Source: Corynebacterium aquilae DSM 44791 (lineage in GTDB: Bacteria; Actinomycetota; Actinomycetes; Mycobacteriales; Mycobacteriaceae). Taken from it: a stretch of 64,000 nucleotides of DNA. The notes below the pieces were generated by a model. The model ran no database searches. It was not told where the DNA came from and was given only the letters and a program-made list of their open reading frames with translations. The translations under genes were made by a program, and so were the position numbers. How positions within the stretch are numbered: position 1 is the first letter of the stretch; each line of letters begins with the position of its first letter. The stretch lies in NCBI RefSeq assembly GCF_001941445.1, contig NZ_CP009245.1, positions 1,015,992-1,079,991 on the forward strand. Direction: 5' to 3'. Of this stretch, positions 18,567 through 27,531 are shown one piece after another.

Positions 18567-19202
18567 TTAGTGCGTGGCGGATAGCGCCTTGGTGACGGCT
18601 GCGGTGTCGGTGACGACAGCGCAGGTGCGGGCGGCCTGGGCCAGGGCGAAGCGGTGCAAGTCTTCGCTGAAGTCGGCGCAGGCGTCAGCGACCAGGAAGG
18701 GGGAGATGTCCTTCATGAAGGCGCTCAGCGCGGTGCTGAGGACACCGATGTGGGCGTAGATGCCGGTGATGATCAGCTGGGTGCGTCCCGAATCGCCCAG
18801 CAGCTGTTGGAAATCGGAGCGCTCAAAGGCGTCGTAGCGCCACTTGGTGAGCACGGTGTCCTCAGCCTGGGGGGTAAGTGCTTCGACGATGGCTTCGCGC
18901 CCGTCAGCGGAAAGTCCGGTGCCCCACAGGTCGGTGAGCAGTCCGCGGTCTTCGGCCCGCTGGTTGGGTGGTTGGGCGGTGTAGAAGACCGGGATGTTGG
19001 CTTTGCGGGCGCAGTCGATGAGCCGCGCGATGTTGGCGGTGGTGCGGTTGATGGTGTCGTTGCCGCGGTAGGCGCTGGTGAAGTATTCCTGCATGTCGTG
19101 GATGAGCAGGGCGGCCTTGGTGGGATCCAGGGTCCAGTTGGCGCGGGTCAAGGGGACGGTATCAACCGATGGGTGGGGATAATCCTCAATCGTAGGAATC
19201 AT
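18567..19202 (-). CDS. Isochorismatase (EntB/DhbB N-terminal domain only)
   Basis: 211 residues from the ATG at 19202, preferred over the GTG at 19211 because AGGGAG then has normal spacing. It covers only the isochorismatase domain: catalytic Asp36 in LLIHDMQEYF, PVFYTAQPPNQ, the Lys of VLTKWRYDAF, and GIYAHIGVLSTALSAFMKDI with the cis-peptide region typical of EntB and PhzD. EntB proteins continue with an aryl carrier domain, which is encoded separately here at 14463-14696. The enzyme hydrolyses the vinyl ether of isochorismate to 2,3-dihydro-2,3-dihydroxybenzoate. It is the first gene of the operon, directly behind the iron box. Confidence 0.92.
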   Translation of the reverse strand: MIPTIEDYPHPSVDTVPLTRANWTLDPTKAALLIHDMQEYFTSAYRGNDTINRTTANIARLIDCARKANIPVFYTAQPPNQRAEDRGLLTDLWGTGLSADGREAIVEALTPQAEDTVLTKWRYDAFERSDFQQLLGDSGRTQLIITGIYAHIGVLSTALSAFMKDISPFLVADACADFSEDLHRFALAQAARTCAVVTDTAAVTKALSATH

Positions 19203-19240
19203 TAGCGGCACTCCCTAAAGTTGGCTCAACAAGTCGTGAA

Positions 19241-19259
19241 TTAGGTTAGCTTAGGTTTG
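19241..19259 (-). promoter_or_regulatory. DtxR-type iron box upstream of the siderophore operon
   Basis: TTAGGTTAGCTTAGGTTTG matches the DtxR consensus TTAGGTTAGCCTAACCTAA at 13 of 19 positions, with the left half and centre perfect. It lies 39 bases before the first gene of the operon, where the promoter must be. DtxR with Fe2+ is the main iron repressor of corynebacteria, so the operon should be repressed in iron-rich cells. Confidence 0.8.
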
Positions 19260-19360
19260 TCTTTATGTGTGAGTAAGGCGAAAACGTGGCTACCCTTGCC
19301 TATGTTTTCCGGGGTTTTTCTCCGCCGCCTACCCCCGTTTTCTGCCCCCGTGAGGGCATG

Positions 19361-19403
19361 AAAAAAGGCCGTTTGCCCCACCAGGTGGTGGGAGCAAACG
19401 GCC
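19361..19403 (-). terminator. Intrinsic terminator of fumC
   Basis: GGCCGTTTGC (19367-19376) pairs with GCAAACGGCC (19394-19403), continuing into a CCCACC/GGTGGG inner stem. On the minus strand it is followed by TTTTTT (19366-19361). It lies about 37 bases after the fumC stop. Confidence 0.88.
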
Positions 19404-19439
19404 GTGAAAGCCGGGCGGTGTTTTTCGCCCTAGGTGGCT

Positions 19440-20837
19440 TTACTTATCGCGGTCGGTGTTGCACATGGCGAGCACGTCGAGGCGCTTGTCCAGCTCTTCC
19501 TCGGTCAGCTTCTCACCATCGACGAAGCCGAGGTCGATGACGGTCTGGCGGATGGTCTTACCTTCCTTCAGCGCAGTCTTGGCGACCTTGGCGGCGTTTT
19601 CGTAGCCGATGGCGGAGTTCAGCGGGGTCACGATGGACGGGGAGGACTCAGCCAGGGTCTTCATGCGCTCGGTGTTGGGCTCAATGCCGTCGACGAGGCG
19701 CTCTGCGAACACGCGGGAGGTGTTAGCCAGCAGGCGGGCGGACTCGAGCACGTTGCGGGCCATCATCGGGATGAACACGTTGAGCTCGAAAGCGCCCTGG
19801 GAGCCGGCGAAAGCAACACCGGCGTCGTTGCCGATGACCTGGGCGGCAACCTGGGTGGCGGTCTCACACAGCACCGGGTTGACCTTGCCCGGCATGATGG
19901 AGGAACCGGGCTGCAGGTCGGGCAGGTGGATTTCTGCCAGGCCGGTCAGCGGGCCGGAACCCATCCAGCGGATGTCGTTGGCGATCTTGTTCAGGGACAC
20001 GGCGACGGTGCGCATCGCGCCGGAGAATTCGACCAGGCCATCGCGGGCTGCCTGTGCCTCAAAGTGGTTGACGCACTCGCGCAGCTCCTTGACGTCGGTT
20101 AGGTTGACCAGCTCGGCAACAACCTTGCCGCCGAAGTCGGCGGGGGTGTTCAGGCCGGTGCCGACAGCGGTACCACCGATGGGCAGTTCGCCCAGGCGCG
20201 GCAGGGTAGCCTCGATGCGCTCGATGCCAGCCTCGATCTGGCGGGCGTAGCCGGCGAACTCCTGGCCCAGGGTGACCGGAACGGCATCCATCAGGTGGGT
20301 GCGGCCGGACTTGACGACCTGCTCCCACTCCTTGGCCTTCTTGGCCAGGGAAGCGTGCAGCACCTTCAGGCCGGGGATGAGGTCGGTGACGGCAGCTTCG
20401 GTGGCGGCCACGTGGGTGGCGGTCGGGAAGGTGTCGTTGGAGGACTGGCCCATGTTCACGTCATCGTTGGGGTGAACATCAACGCCGGCCTTGGCACACA
20501 GCGAAGCAATCACTTCGTTGGTGTTCATGTTGGAGGAGGTGCCGGAACCGGTCTGGAAAACATCGATCGGGAACTCAGCGTCGTGCTTACCCTCAGCGAT
20601 TTCCTTAGCGGCGGCGATAATGGCGTTAGCCTTTTCCTCGCTCAGCAGACCGCGATCCTTGTTGACCTGCGCGCAAGCAGCCTTCAGCAGGCCCATGGCG
20701 CGGATCTGGGTGGCCTCAAGGCCACGGCCGGAGATCGGGAAGTTCTCCACGGCGCGCTGGGTCTGGGCACGCCAGAGAGCGTCGACGGGGACCTTCACTT
20801 CGCCCATGGTGTCGTGTTCGATGCGGTACTCGGTCAT
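19440..20837 (-). CDS. fumC: Class II fumarate hydratase
   Basis: 465 residues, the normal size of class II fumarases. The start at 20837 has AAAGGTGG ahead of it; an upstream in-frame ATG at 20882 would add 15 unrelated residues. It begins [15 protein letters not shown] and contains [15 protein letters not shown], the signature [11 protein letters not shown] and [11 protein letters not shown]. The homotetrameric, iron-independent enzyme interconverts fumarate and malate in the TCA cycle in the cytoplasm. It is transcribed alone, with its own terminator, and is followed in opposite genomic order by glpX, an arrangement common in corynebacteria. Confidence 0.97.
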   Translation of the reverse strand: MTEYRIEHDTMGEVKVPVDALWRAQTQRAVENFPISGRGLEATQIRAMGLLKAACAQVNKDRGLLSEEKANAIIAAAKEIAEGKHDAEFPIDVFQTGSGTSSNMNTNEVIASLCAKAGVDVHPNDDVNMGQSSNDTFPTATHVAATEAAVTDLIPGLKVLHASLAKKAKEWEQVVKSGRTHLMDAVPVTLGQEFAGYARQIEAGIERIEATLPRLGELPIGGTAVGTGLNTPADFGGKVVAELVNLTDVKELRECVNHFEAQAARDGLVEFSGAMRTVAVSLNKIANDIRWMGSGPLTGLAEIHLPDLQPGSSIMPGKVNPVLCETATQVAAQVIGNDAGVAFAGSQGAFELNVFIPMMARNVLESARLLANTSRVFAERLVDGIEPNTERMKTLAESSPSIVTPLNSAIGYENAAKVAKTALKEGKTIRQTVIDLGFVDGEKLTEEELDKRLDVLAMCNTDRDK

Positions 20838-21087
20838 GTAAAAACCACCTTTGTTGGGGTTGGAAGACTTTTTCAATCTCAAAAGGAAAGGGTGCTCTGA
20901 GGCACTGCCTTTAAGTATGACTGATTTTCAGCCCCAGGGTAGGGCTGTGAGTTAGCAGAGCTGCCCCCAAAGCCTGTGATATTGTTCACTGCCCTGTGGG
21001 GGCGTTACCCCACCCGAGAACCCCCGCCACCGTCTTCCGCCAGGCGAAACAAAGACCTAGCCAAGACCCGCGCACGCCCCACACATG

Positions 21088-21140
21088 CAAAACCCCCATC
21101 CACCCCCACCCCGCACAATGCGGGACTGGGCAGATGGGGG
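21088..21140 (-). terminator. Probable terminator of glpX
   Basis: CCCCCATC (21093-21100) pairs with GATGGGGG (21133-21140) and an inner CCCGCA/TGCGGG stem lies between them. On the minus strand TTTT follows. The right arm is made by the first unit of a short tandem repeat. Confidence 0.6.
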
Positions 21141-21180
21141 AGGGCAGATGGGGGAGGGCAGATGGGGGAGGGCAGATGGA
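21130..21180. repeat. 14-bp tandem repeat, about 3.5 copies
   Basis: The unit GCAGATGGGGGAGG is repeated exactly at 21130-21143, 21144-21157 and 21158-21171, with a partial copy to 21180. It lies in the 3' region between fumC and glpX and touches the glpX terminator, so copy number could influence termination. The rest of the 20838-21251 gap shows no gene. Confidence 0.9.
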
Positions 21181-21251
21181 GGCAGGGGCGCATCCGGCGC
21201 CAAAAGGGCGAGCACGCCGAAAGGCGCCGAGCGGCTTAAGGAGAAAATCTC

Positions 21252-22256
21252 CTAGGAGTAATCCACCACCGAGTACTCCTGCAGCTTCTGCAGCTGGTGC
21301 ACGGACTCGATGTAGCGCACGGTGCCGGAACGGGAACGCATCACCAGGGAACGAGTGGTCGCACCGTTTTTGCGGTAGCTCACACCACGCAGCATATCGC
21401 CATTGGTCACGCCGGTCGCCACGAAGTAGCAGTCATCGCTCTTGACCAAATCGTTGGTGCCCAACACGGTACCCAGCTCGTAGCCGGAAGCCTTGACCCG
21501 CTCGATTTCCTCATCGTTGGTCGGGTGCAGCACACCCTGGATCTCGCCACCCATGCACTTCATAGCGCAAGCAGTGATGATGCCCTCCGGAGTACCGCCA
21601 ATACCCATCATGATGTCGATCGCGTTGTCATCCTTTGCAGCCGCAACCGCACCAGCGACGTCACCGTCGCGAATCATGCGCACCTTCGCGCCCGCACGAC
21701 GAATATCAGCAATCAGATCATTGTGGCGGGGACGATCCAACACCACCACGGTCACATCAGAAGCAGCAATGCCCTTCGCCTTAGCAACAGCATTGATGTT
21801 GTACTCGACCGGAGCGTTGATATCGATGGAACCCGCAGCCTCGCGACCAACCGCGATCTTCTTCATGTAGAACACAGCGGAGGGATCGTACATGGCGCCA
21901 CGGCGGGCAGCAGCCAACACCGAAATCGCATTCGGACGACCCTCGGCCATCAAGGTGGTGCCGTCAACCGGGTCGACAGCAATATCGACCTCGGCACCCA
22001 CACCGGTGCCGACACGCTCGCCGTTGTACAGCATCGGGGCTTCATCCTTCTCGCCCTCGCCGATGACGACGACACCATTCATATCAACGGAGTTGATCAG
22101 CTGGCGCATCGCATCAACAGCGGCGCCATCGCCTTCATTTTTCATGCCACGGCCAACCCAACGGCCAGAAGCCAAGGCAGCTGCCTCGGTCACACGGACA
22201 AGCTCCATAGCCAAGTTACGGTCGGGACGAATTGGGGGCTGCTGCGACGTGGTCAT
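21252..22256 (-). CDS. glpX: Class II fructose-1,6-bisphosphatase
   Basis: 334 residues of the GlpX family, the main gluconeogenic fructose-bisphosphatase of corynebacteria and mycobacteria. Visible landmarks are [31 protein letters not shown] and the metal-binding DPVDGTTL, then [23 protein letters not shown] stands in good position before the ATG at 22256. The cytoplasmic Mn2+ or Mg2+-dependent enzyme removes the 1-phosphate from fructose 1,6-bisphosphate. The gene is transcribed away from the divergent DUF4245 gene. Confidence 0.97.
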   Translation of the reverse strand: MTTSQQPPIRPDRNLAMELVRVTEAAALASGRWVGRGMKNEGDGAAVDAMRQLINSVDMNGVVVIGEGEKDEAPMLYNGERVGTGVGAEVDIAVDPVDGTTLMAEGRPNAISVLAAARRGAMYDPSAVFYMKKIAVGREAAGSIDINAPVEYNINAVAKAKGIAASDVTVVVLDRPRHNDLIADIRRAGAKVRMIRDGDVAGAVAAAKDDNAIDIMMGIGGTPEGIITACAMKCMGGEIQGVLHPTNDEEIERVKASGYELGTVLGTNDLVKSDDCYFVATGVTNGDMLRGVSYRKNGATTRSLVMRSRSGTVRYIESVHQLQKLQEYSVVDYS

Positions 22257-22615
22257 TCGCTTGAGTTCTCCTCACGTGGGCACCGAGTGGGTGTCGCACA
22301 CATGTTGCGGTTTTTAAGAGCAAAGTGGTCGGCCAAAGTTTTTTGGCCATCGCTATTCATTGTGGCACTTTTCCCACTGCTGTGCCCGACTTTTCTTCTG
22401 GTTTGTCCGGCTTTATGCCCCGGTTGTGTCCGACAACGCAGTAGGCCCACCCACAATAGGGGGTGGGCGCGCCGCCCGCAGCGCACTCACCCCACCCCCG
22501 CCACCACAGCGAAAAAACACCCCGCCACCCACGCCATCCCAACAAGCCCCAACCCCACTAACCGCCCACCCGGCGGCAAGCAAAGCAGTAGCTTGCGGTG
22601 TGGAATACTAGTGCC
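22257..22615. other. Divergent promoter region of glpX and the DUF4245 gene
   Basis: 359 bases without a supported gene. A GC-rich inverted repeat, GCCCACCC (22445-22452) with GGGTGGGC (22461-22468), lacks a T run. The right end carries AATACT (about 22603-22608), a -10-like hexamer 7 bases before the GTG at 22616, so the DUF4245 gene is probably leaderless. Confidence 0.45.
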
Positions 22616-23194
22616 GTGAGTGAATCCAAACCCCGCCTATTCCAAGACTCGCGCGACATCCTCATGTCCCTGCTCGTCATCGTCGTCGTGATGGGTATCG
22701 CCGTGAGCTTCACCGGCCTGTGCAGCTTCAACAAAGACGACAAAGAATTCTCGCCGGTTCAAAAAGTGGACGCAGCCCAGATTCTCTCCCTGGAAGCCCG
22801 CTCCCTGCCCTTCCCGGTCCGATTCCCCGAAACACCCGAGGGCTGGACCACCATCAACGCCCGCCGCACCATGATCAACAGCACCCCCGCCGTCGTCGTC
22901 GGCTATCTCACCGACACCAAAGGCTATGTGCAGGTCATGCAAACAGACCAACCCGAAGACGCAGTCGCCAAAGATTTCGGCGACACCCCACGCGACAAAG
23001 ACGGGCAGATGAACATCGACGGCGTGGACTTCTCCCACTACCCGCCGGCCGAGAAAAACGACGACGACCTCTGGATCGGACACATCGACGGCGCCACCCT
23101 GGCGGTCTCCGGAGTCGCCGACACCGCAGCGCTGATGGAAATGGCCGGCCGCTACACCGCAGCAACCCCACTGCCCGGGCGCGACACCCCCTAA
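22616..23194 (+). CDS. DUF4245 membrane-anchored protein
   Basis: 192 residues from a GTG at 22616. After SESKPRLFQDSRDILMS there is one membrane segment (LLVIVVVMGIAVSFTGLC), then an extracytoplasmic domain with FPVRFPETPEGWTTINAR and TKGYVQVMQTDQPEDAV, the pattern of DUF4245. This family is conserved in Actinobacteria beside glpX or the xse genes, as here; its function is unknown. No ribosome binding site is present and the -10 lies next to the start, which points to leaderless translation. Confidence 0.85.
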   Translation: MSESKPRLFQDSRDILMSLLVIVVVMGIAVSFTGLCSFNKDDKEFSPVQKVDAAQILSLEARSLPFPVRFPETPEGWTTINARRTMINSTPAVVVGYLTDTKGYVQVMQTDQPEDAVAKDFGDTPRDKDGQMNIDGVDFSHYPPAEKNDDDLWIGHIDGATLAVSGVADTAALMEMAGRYTAATPLPGRDTP

Positions 23195-23222
23195 GCCTCA
23201 CAGCCCCTGAATAGTCGACACG

Positions 23223-23276
23223 AAAAAATCGTCTGTGGCATCTCACCATCCACGTGAGACGCCACAGACGATTTCT
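23223..23276. terminator. Bidirectional terminator between DUF4245 and xseB
   Basis: AAATCGTCTGTGGC at 23226-23239 pairs with GCCACAGACGATTT at 23261-23274, continued by TCTCAC/GTGAGA with one mismatch. The A run on the left and TTT on the right serve both converging transcripts. Confidence 0.85.
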
Positions 23277-23312
23277 CATATCCCCCCAACTCAGCAAAAA
23301 GGGGAGAGGCGA

Positions 23313-23579
23313 CTAGTCTTCCTCCTCCGAGGAGCCGTTATCCACAGCGCCCAAGGCCTTCTCAACCCGCTGCTGGGCCGCCCCCAACTGCTGCTCGCAG
23401 CGCCGCGCCAACGCCTCGCCGCGCTCCCAATACGCCAAAGACTCATCCAAGCTCATCTGACCCAACTCGAGAATCTTCACAGTCTCAATCAACTCATCAC
23501 GGGCCTGCTCGTAGCTCAACGACTGCGGATCCGGAAGCTCAGCCGGGGTACCGCTGCCAAAAGTGTCTGGTGAAGTCAT
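23313..23579 (-). CDS. xseB: Exodeoxyribonuclease VII small subunit
   Basis: 88 residues. The conserved core [44 protein letters not shown] is the XseB coiled helix pair that decorates the XseA subunit. The ATG at 23579 is used because the family begins shortly before the core. It follows xseA by about 104 bases on the same strand. The complex degrades single-stranded DNA from both ends. Confidence 0.93.
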   Translation of the reverse strand: MTSPDTFGSGTPAELPDPQSLSYEQARDELIETVKILELGQMSLDESLAYWERGEALARRCEQQLGAAQQRVEKALGAVDNGSSEEED

Positions 23580-23683
23580 ACCCAACATCCTAAAGAACAA
23601 ACCCAGCCGACAAAGAAAAACACACAAACCCAGCGGGGAAACAAGACACCCAAAACCAGCGCCCGCCCCCCCGCAAACCGACG

Positions 23684-24952
23684 CTAGTCAGCAGGTTTAC
23701 TCGCCATCGTCACCGCCACCAAGGAGCCATCAGCCACCCGGATGCGCAACTGAGTCGCCGGAGGAGCCTGCTCAAAAGAGGTCACCACAAATGGCGCCTG
23801 ACCATCCTTCGGCTGCGCCTGCACCACCGCATAGCCACGCGCCAACGTCGCCGACGGCCCCAACGCACTCACCCGCGCCCGCAAACTCGACACCTCCGCC
23901 GACGCGGAAGCCACCGTATGGCGCACCTGGCGGCGCATCTGCTCAGTCACACGCAGCACCTCCTCCCGCCGCGCCTCAATCGAAGCACAAGGATCCGCCA
24001 ACACCGGGCGACTGCGCAACGCCTCCAGCGACTGCTGCTCACGCCGCACCCAACCGCGCAACGCCTGCGCTGCCCGATCCCGCATACCGGCAATACCATC
24101 CAACTCCACCTGCACATCCGGAACCGCCTTCTTCGCAGCATCCGTCGGGGTAGCAGCACGCACATCAGCCACATCATCCAACACCGGATGATCCGGCTCG
24201 TGCCCAATCGCACTAATCACCGGCACCGGGCAATCCACCACCGCACGCGCCAAAGCCTCCTGGGAAAAAGGCAACAAATCCTCCACGGACCCGCCGCCAC
24301 GCGCAATGATGATCACATCCACCCCCTCAGTGCGCGACAGCGTCTGCAACGCCGCCACAATCTCCGGCACCGCATTAGCCCCCTGCACCGCAGTATTTAT
24401 CACCGCGAAATCCACCGCCGGCCAGCGCGCAGACGCCACCGCCAACACATCCCGCTCCGCCGCCGAACCACGACCAGTAATCAAACCAACACGGCGCGGC
24501 AAAAACGGCAACGGCTTCTTGCGCCGCGGATCGCACAATCCTTCCGCAAACAGCTGGCTACGCAACTGCTCAATGCGGGCCAACAACTCACCGACACCCA
24601 CATGTCGGATATCGCTCACCCACAAACTAAAAGAACCACGGCCCGCATAAAACGCCGGCTTGCCGTACACCACCACCCGATCCCCATCCTTGATGGGAGT
24701 AGCCATATTGGCCAACAAACTCGTCGAACACGTCACCTGGACGCTGGCTTCCTCCTGCGGATCCCGCAGCGTCAAATACGACAACCGCCACGACGGCTTG
24801 GCATTGACCTGGGTGACCTGCCCCTCCACCCACAAATGCCCCAAACGCTCAATCCACTCCTTGACCTTCTGGTTGACCTCACGCACCGGCCACGGGGAAT
24901 CCGGACTGGGCTTAGCGCCAGCACCAGAAGAAGAAACAGAGCTAGGACACAC
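23684..24952 (-). CDS. xseA: Exodeoxyribonuclease VII large subunit
   Basis: 422 residues from a GTG at 24952. An N-terminal OB fold ([39 protein letters not shown]) is followed by the catalytic region with [72 protein letters not shown], then a long coiled coil and a C-terminal segment [11 protein letters not shown]. All are typical of XseA. It acts with XseB in repair and in clearing single-stranded DNA. The coding strand is G/T-rich at third positions, unlike fumC or ispH. Confidence 0.95.
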   Translation of the reverse strand: MCPSSVSSSGAGAKPSPDSPWPVREVNQKVKEWIERLGHLWVEGQVTQVNAKPSWRLSYLTLRDPQEEASVQVTCSTSLLANMATPIKDGDRVVVYGKPAFYAGRGSFSLWVSDIRHVGVGELLARIEQLRSQLFAEGLCDPRRKKPLPFLPRRVGLITGRGSAAERDVLAVASARWPAVDFAVINTAVQGANAVPEIVAALQTLSRTEGVDVIIIARGGGSVEDLLPFSQEALARAVVDCPVPVISAIGHEPDHPVLDDVADVRAATPTDAAKKAVPDVQVELDGIAGMRDRAAQALRGWVRREQQSLEALRSRPVLADPCASIEARREEVLRVTEQMRRQVRHTVASASAEVSSLRARVSALGPSATLARGYAVVQAQPKDGQAPFVVTSFEQAPPATQLRIRVADGSLVAVTMASKPAD

Positions 24953-25144
24953 GAGCAGGAAACCACCTGAACACTAGGGGACAAACACCACAAACACCGC
25001 CGGATGGTCACACAGCACCACCTGGGGATTACACAAGCAATCCACGCCCGCACGCGGCGGGATAGACGCACGTAAACAATCCTAGTGCCCGCTTAGGGCT
25101 TCCTGCCCGGCAGGGTCATCGGGTTGTGCGTTAGAGTGTGTCCC

Positions 25145-26116
25145 ATGACTGACCCCCAGGCGGAATCCCAAAAAACAGTGCTGCTGGCAGCCCCCCGCGG
25201 CTATTGCGCCGGCGTTGACCGCGCCGTCGAAACCGTCGAGCGCGCCCTCGAAAAATACGGCGCACCCGTCTACGTGCGCAAAGAGATCGTCCACAACCGC
25301 TACGTCGTGGACACCCTCGCCGAACGCGGTGCCATCTTCGTCGATGAAACCACCGAAGTTCCCGAAGGCGCCCACCTGGTGTTCTCCGCGCACGGCGTCA
25401 GCCCCGCAGTACACCAAGAAGCACGCCAACTGTCGCTGCACACCCTCGACGCCACCTGCCCGCTGGTCACCAAAGTCCACAACGAAGTCAAACGCTTCGC
25501 CAAAGCCGGCTACCAAATCCTGCTCATCGGACACGAAGGCCACGAAGAAGTCGAAGGCACCGCCGGTGAAGCCCCCGACGTGGTACACCTCGTCGACGGC
25601 GTCGAAGGCGTTGAAAAGCTCAACTTCGCAGACGACGAAAAACTGATCTGGCTGTCACAAACCACCCTGTCGGTGGACGAGACCATGCAAATCGTGCAGC
25701 TGCTCAAGCAGAAATTCCCGCACCTGCAAGACCCGCCCAGCGACGACATTTGCTACGCCACCCAAAACCGCCAGGTCGCGGTGAAGGCCATTGCTGAGAA
25801 ATGCCAGCTGGTCATCGTGGTCGGATCCCAGAATTCCTCCAACTCCAAACGCCTCGTCGAGGTCGCGCTCCAAGCCGGCGCCAACGCCTCCTACCTGGTG
25901 GACTACGCCAGCCAGGTCAAACCCGAATGGCTCGACGGCGTCACCACCGTCGGTGTCACCAGTGGTGCCTCTGTGCCTGAGATCCTCGTGCGCGACGTGC
26001 TGGAACTGCTCGCAAGCCACGGCTACACCAGCGTCGAAGAAGTCACCACCGCCGCTGAAAAGCTCGTGTTCTCTCTGCCGCGCGAACTGCGCCCCGCAGA
26101 CCGCGCACAACGCTAA
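25145..26116 (+). CDS. ispH: 4-hydroxy-3-methylbut-2-enyl diphosphate reductase
   Basis: 323 residues. The three iron-sulfur Cys are in [25 protein letters not shown] and [22 protein letters not shown] and VFSAHGVSP hold the substrate-binding His. IspH makes isopentenyl and dimethylallyl diphosphate in the last step of the MEP pathway, with electrons that may come from ferredoxin. The ATG at 25145 lies just after a -10-like TAGAGT, so the mRNA may be leaderless. It is divergent to xseA, a conserved neighbour. Confidence 0.96.
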   Translation: MTDPQAESQKTVLLAAPRGYCAGVDRAVETVERALEKYGAPVYVRKEIVHNRYVVDTLAERGAIFVDETTEVPEGAHLVFSAHGVSPAVHQEARQLSLHTLDATCPLVTKVHNEVKRFAKAGYQILLIGHEGHEEVEGTAGEAPDVVHLVDGVEGVEKLNFADDEKLIWLSQTTLSVDETMQIVQLLKQKFPHLQDPPSDDICYATQNRQVAVKAIAEKCQLVIVVGSQNSSNSKRLVEVALQAGANASYLVDYASQVKPEWLDGVTTVGVTSGASVPEILVRDVLELLASHGYTSVEEVTTAAEKLVFSLPRELRPADRAQR

Positions 26117-26147
26117 ACCAGCCCCGCGCCTGTTTCGCGCATCCGCA

Positions 26148-26184
26148 CTGCCCGCCGTGAGCACAACCCGCTCATAAACGGCGG
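26148..26184 (+). terminator. Stem-loop after ispH
   Basis: GCCCGCCGTGAGC (26148-26160) faces GCTCATAAACGGCGGGC (26168-26184), giving a stem with an internal bulge. It has no T run, as is frequent for actinobacterial 3' ends, and could end the ispH transcript. Confidence 0.5.
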
Positions 26185-26247
26185 GCAGCTGGCTTTCTAC
26201 TCCTCGCCCAGTCGGAGAGTAAAACAAGCACTCTTGCTCGCAAACGA

Positions 26248-26280
26248 TTCAAGCCCCGACCTAAAAGGTCGGGGCTTGAA
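26248..26280. terminator. Perfect 14-bp stem-loop between ispH and the DUF6542 gene
   Basis: TTCAAGCCCCGACC (26248-26261) and GGTCGGGGCTTGAA (26267-26280) form a perfect 14-bp stem with a TAAAA loop between converging genes. There is no long T tract on either side, but the symmetrical position makes a bidirectional terminator likely. Confidence 0.7.
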
Positions 26281-26295
26281 CTGTGTAGGCAGCAA

Positions 26296-27414
26296 TCAGG
26301 AGTCGAACAGGTCATCATCCAGGAAACGATTGCGCTTAATTGGAGGCGCCTGCGGGGGCTGCTGAACCCGCGGCACGGAACGCTCCGCACGCGGAATCAC
26401 ACGCCGTTTCCCATCGAACTCCGGGCGGTCGCTCGGATGACGACGAATGGTATCGGGAGCCGGCGGGCGCACCACCTGTCGGCTCGCACCATCGACAGGG
26501 CGGGGCTGACGCGCACCCGTGCCGGCGCTGCTCGGGCGCGGACGACGCTCCTGCCCTGCAGCACCCGGATTCGGGCGCATCACCCGCCGCTGACCATCCA
26601 CCGGACGTGAGACCTGATCGCGAGAAACACGCGCTGCTGGTGACGCCTGCGGTGGCGGTACCCGACGGTAGGCATACTCGCCACCGGCCGCAGCAGCATC
26701 CGCATCCACTGCACGACGCTGCCCCTGCGGGCGTGCCCCAGGAACACGTGAGGACGAAGCAGCCGAGGATGCGGTACCCGCAGTGCTAGAACGCCGACGG
26801 CGCGTCGGGGTGCCCCGCTTCTTCAACAACTCCTCAACCGTGACCTGCTCCTTGGGATCCTCCAGGGCGCGGCGCGTGCGCGCACGCACCCGAGTGGTGG
26901 TCTCCACATTGGCGCGATCACTAGAACTCATCTGGCGGCGCGCCTTCAGCGCCGCAGCAGCGGCCCGCTCATCCTTGCGGCGGGCAGAGAAATACCGCAG
27001 CAACGCCAACACAGCACAGCCCACCGTCACGGCGGCCAACACCGGGAAAAACGTTGCCACCGGGAACACCGCAGCCAACAAGCCCGTCGTAGAGAAATCC
27101 TTCGGAGCCCCCTCCGGCGAGGTCACATCCTGCACAAACCAACCGGCAACAGGAGTGAACACCGCAAACAGCAACGGAATCTGGGCCACCGTGACGAACA
27201 AGCCGCGAGCCTCCACGAGGAGGGTGGTAGCCAAGGCCCCCAGCGCAAACGCAACAAGGTAGCCAACAGAAAGCTCTTTAGTCACCACGCTGAATACCAA
27301 ACCGGTCATCAGCGCAGCAGCCTGGATGCTCGTCACAGACCACGTGGGCAGGCCAAAGCCACGACGGGCGGGCACGCCGGCGCTTTGAGCGCGTGAAGAA
27401 GTCTGTGAAGTCAC
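26296..27414 (-). CDS. DUF6542 membrane protein with a long basic tail
   Basis: 372 residues from a GTG at 27414, which lies 7-8 bases after a -10-like TAACAT on the minus strand and so may be leaderless. Four hydrophobic segments fill residues about 30-150 (IQAAALMTGLVFSVV, VGYLVAFALGALATTLLV, VAQIPLLFAVFTPVAGWFV, FFPVLAAVTVGCAVLALL), the DUF6542 core found in this ispH context in corynebacteria. Residues about 155-372 form a cytoplasmic tail rich in Arg, Pro, Ala and Ser with repeated GxRRVMRP-like and RQVVRPP-like stretches, predicted disordered. Function unknown; the tail could bind nucleic acid or acidic partners. Confidence 0.8.
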   Translation of the reverse strand: MTSQTSSRAQSAGVPARRGFGLPTWSVTSIQAAALMTGLVFSVVTKELSVGYLVAFALGALATTLLVEARGLFVTVAQIPLLFAVFTPVAGWFVQDVTSPEGAPKDFSTTGLLAAVFPVATFFPVLAAVTVGCAVLALLRYFSARRKDERAAAAALKARRQMSSSDRANVETTTRVRARTRRALEDPKEQVTVEELLKKRGTPTRRRRSSTAGTASSAASSSRVPGARPQGQRRAVDADAAAAGGEYAYRRVPPPQASPAARVSRDQVSRPVDGQRRVMRPNPGAAGQERRPRPSSAGTGARQPRPVDGASRQVVRPPAPDTIRRHPSDRPEFDGKRRVIPRAERSVPRVQQPPQAPPIKRNRFLDDDLFDS

Positions 27415-27531
27415 GGCCGTAATGTTAGACGATGATGGGCCATCGACGGTGAACCGCAGGGCACAACCGGGCAGAAAACCCCAAAAACCCATGCGCACAA
27501 AGCCAAGAAAAGTTTTTAAGGTGTTGGCGAA

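Noticed and set aside
26248..26280. Perfect palindrome as an operator
   Set aside because: It lies between two converging gene ends, so a terminator is the simpler reading.
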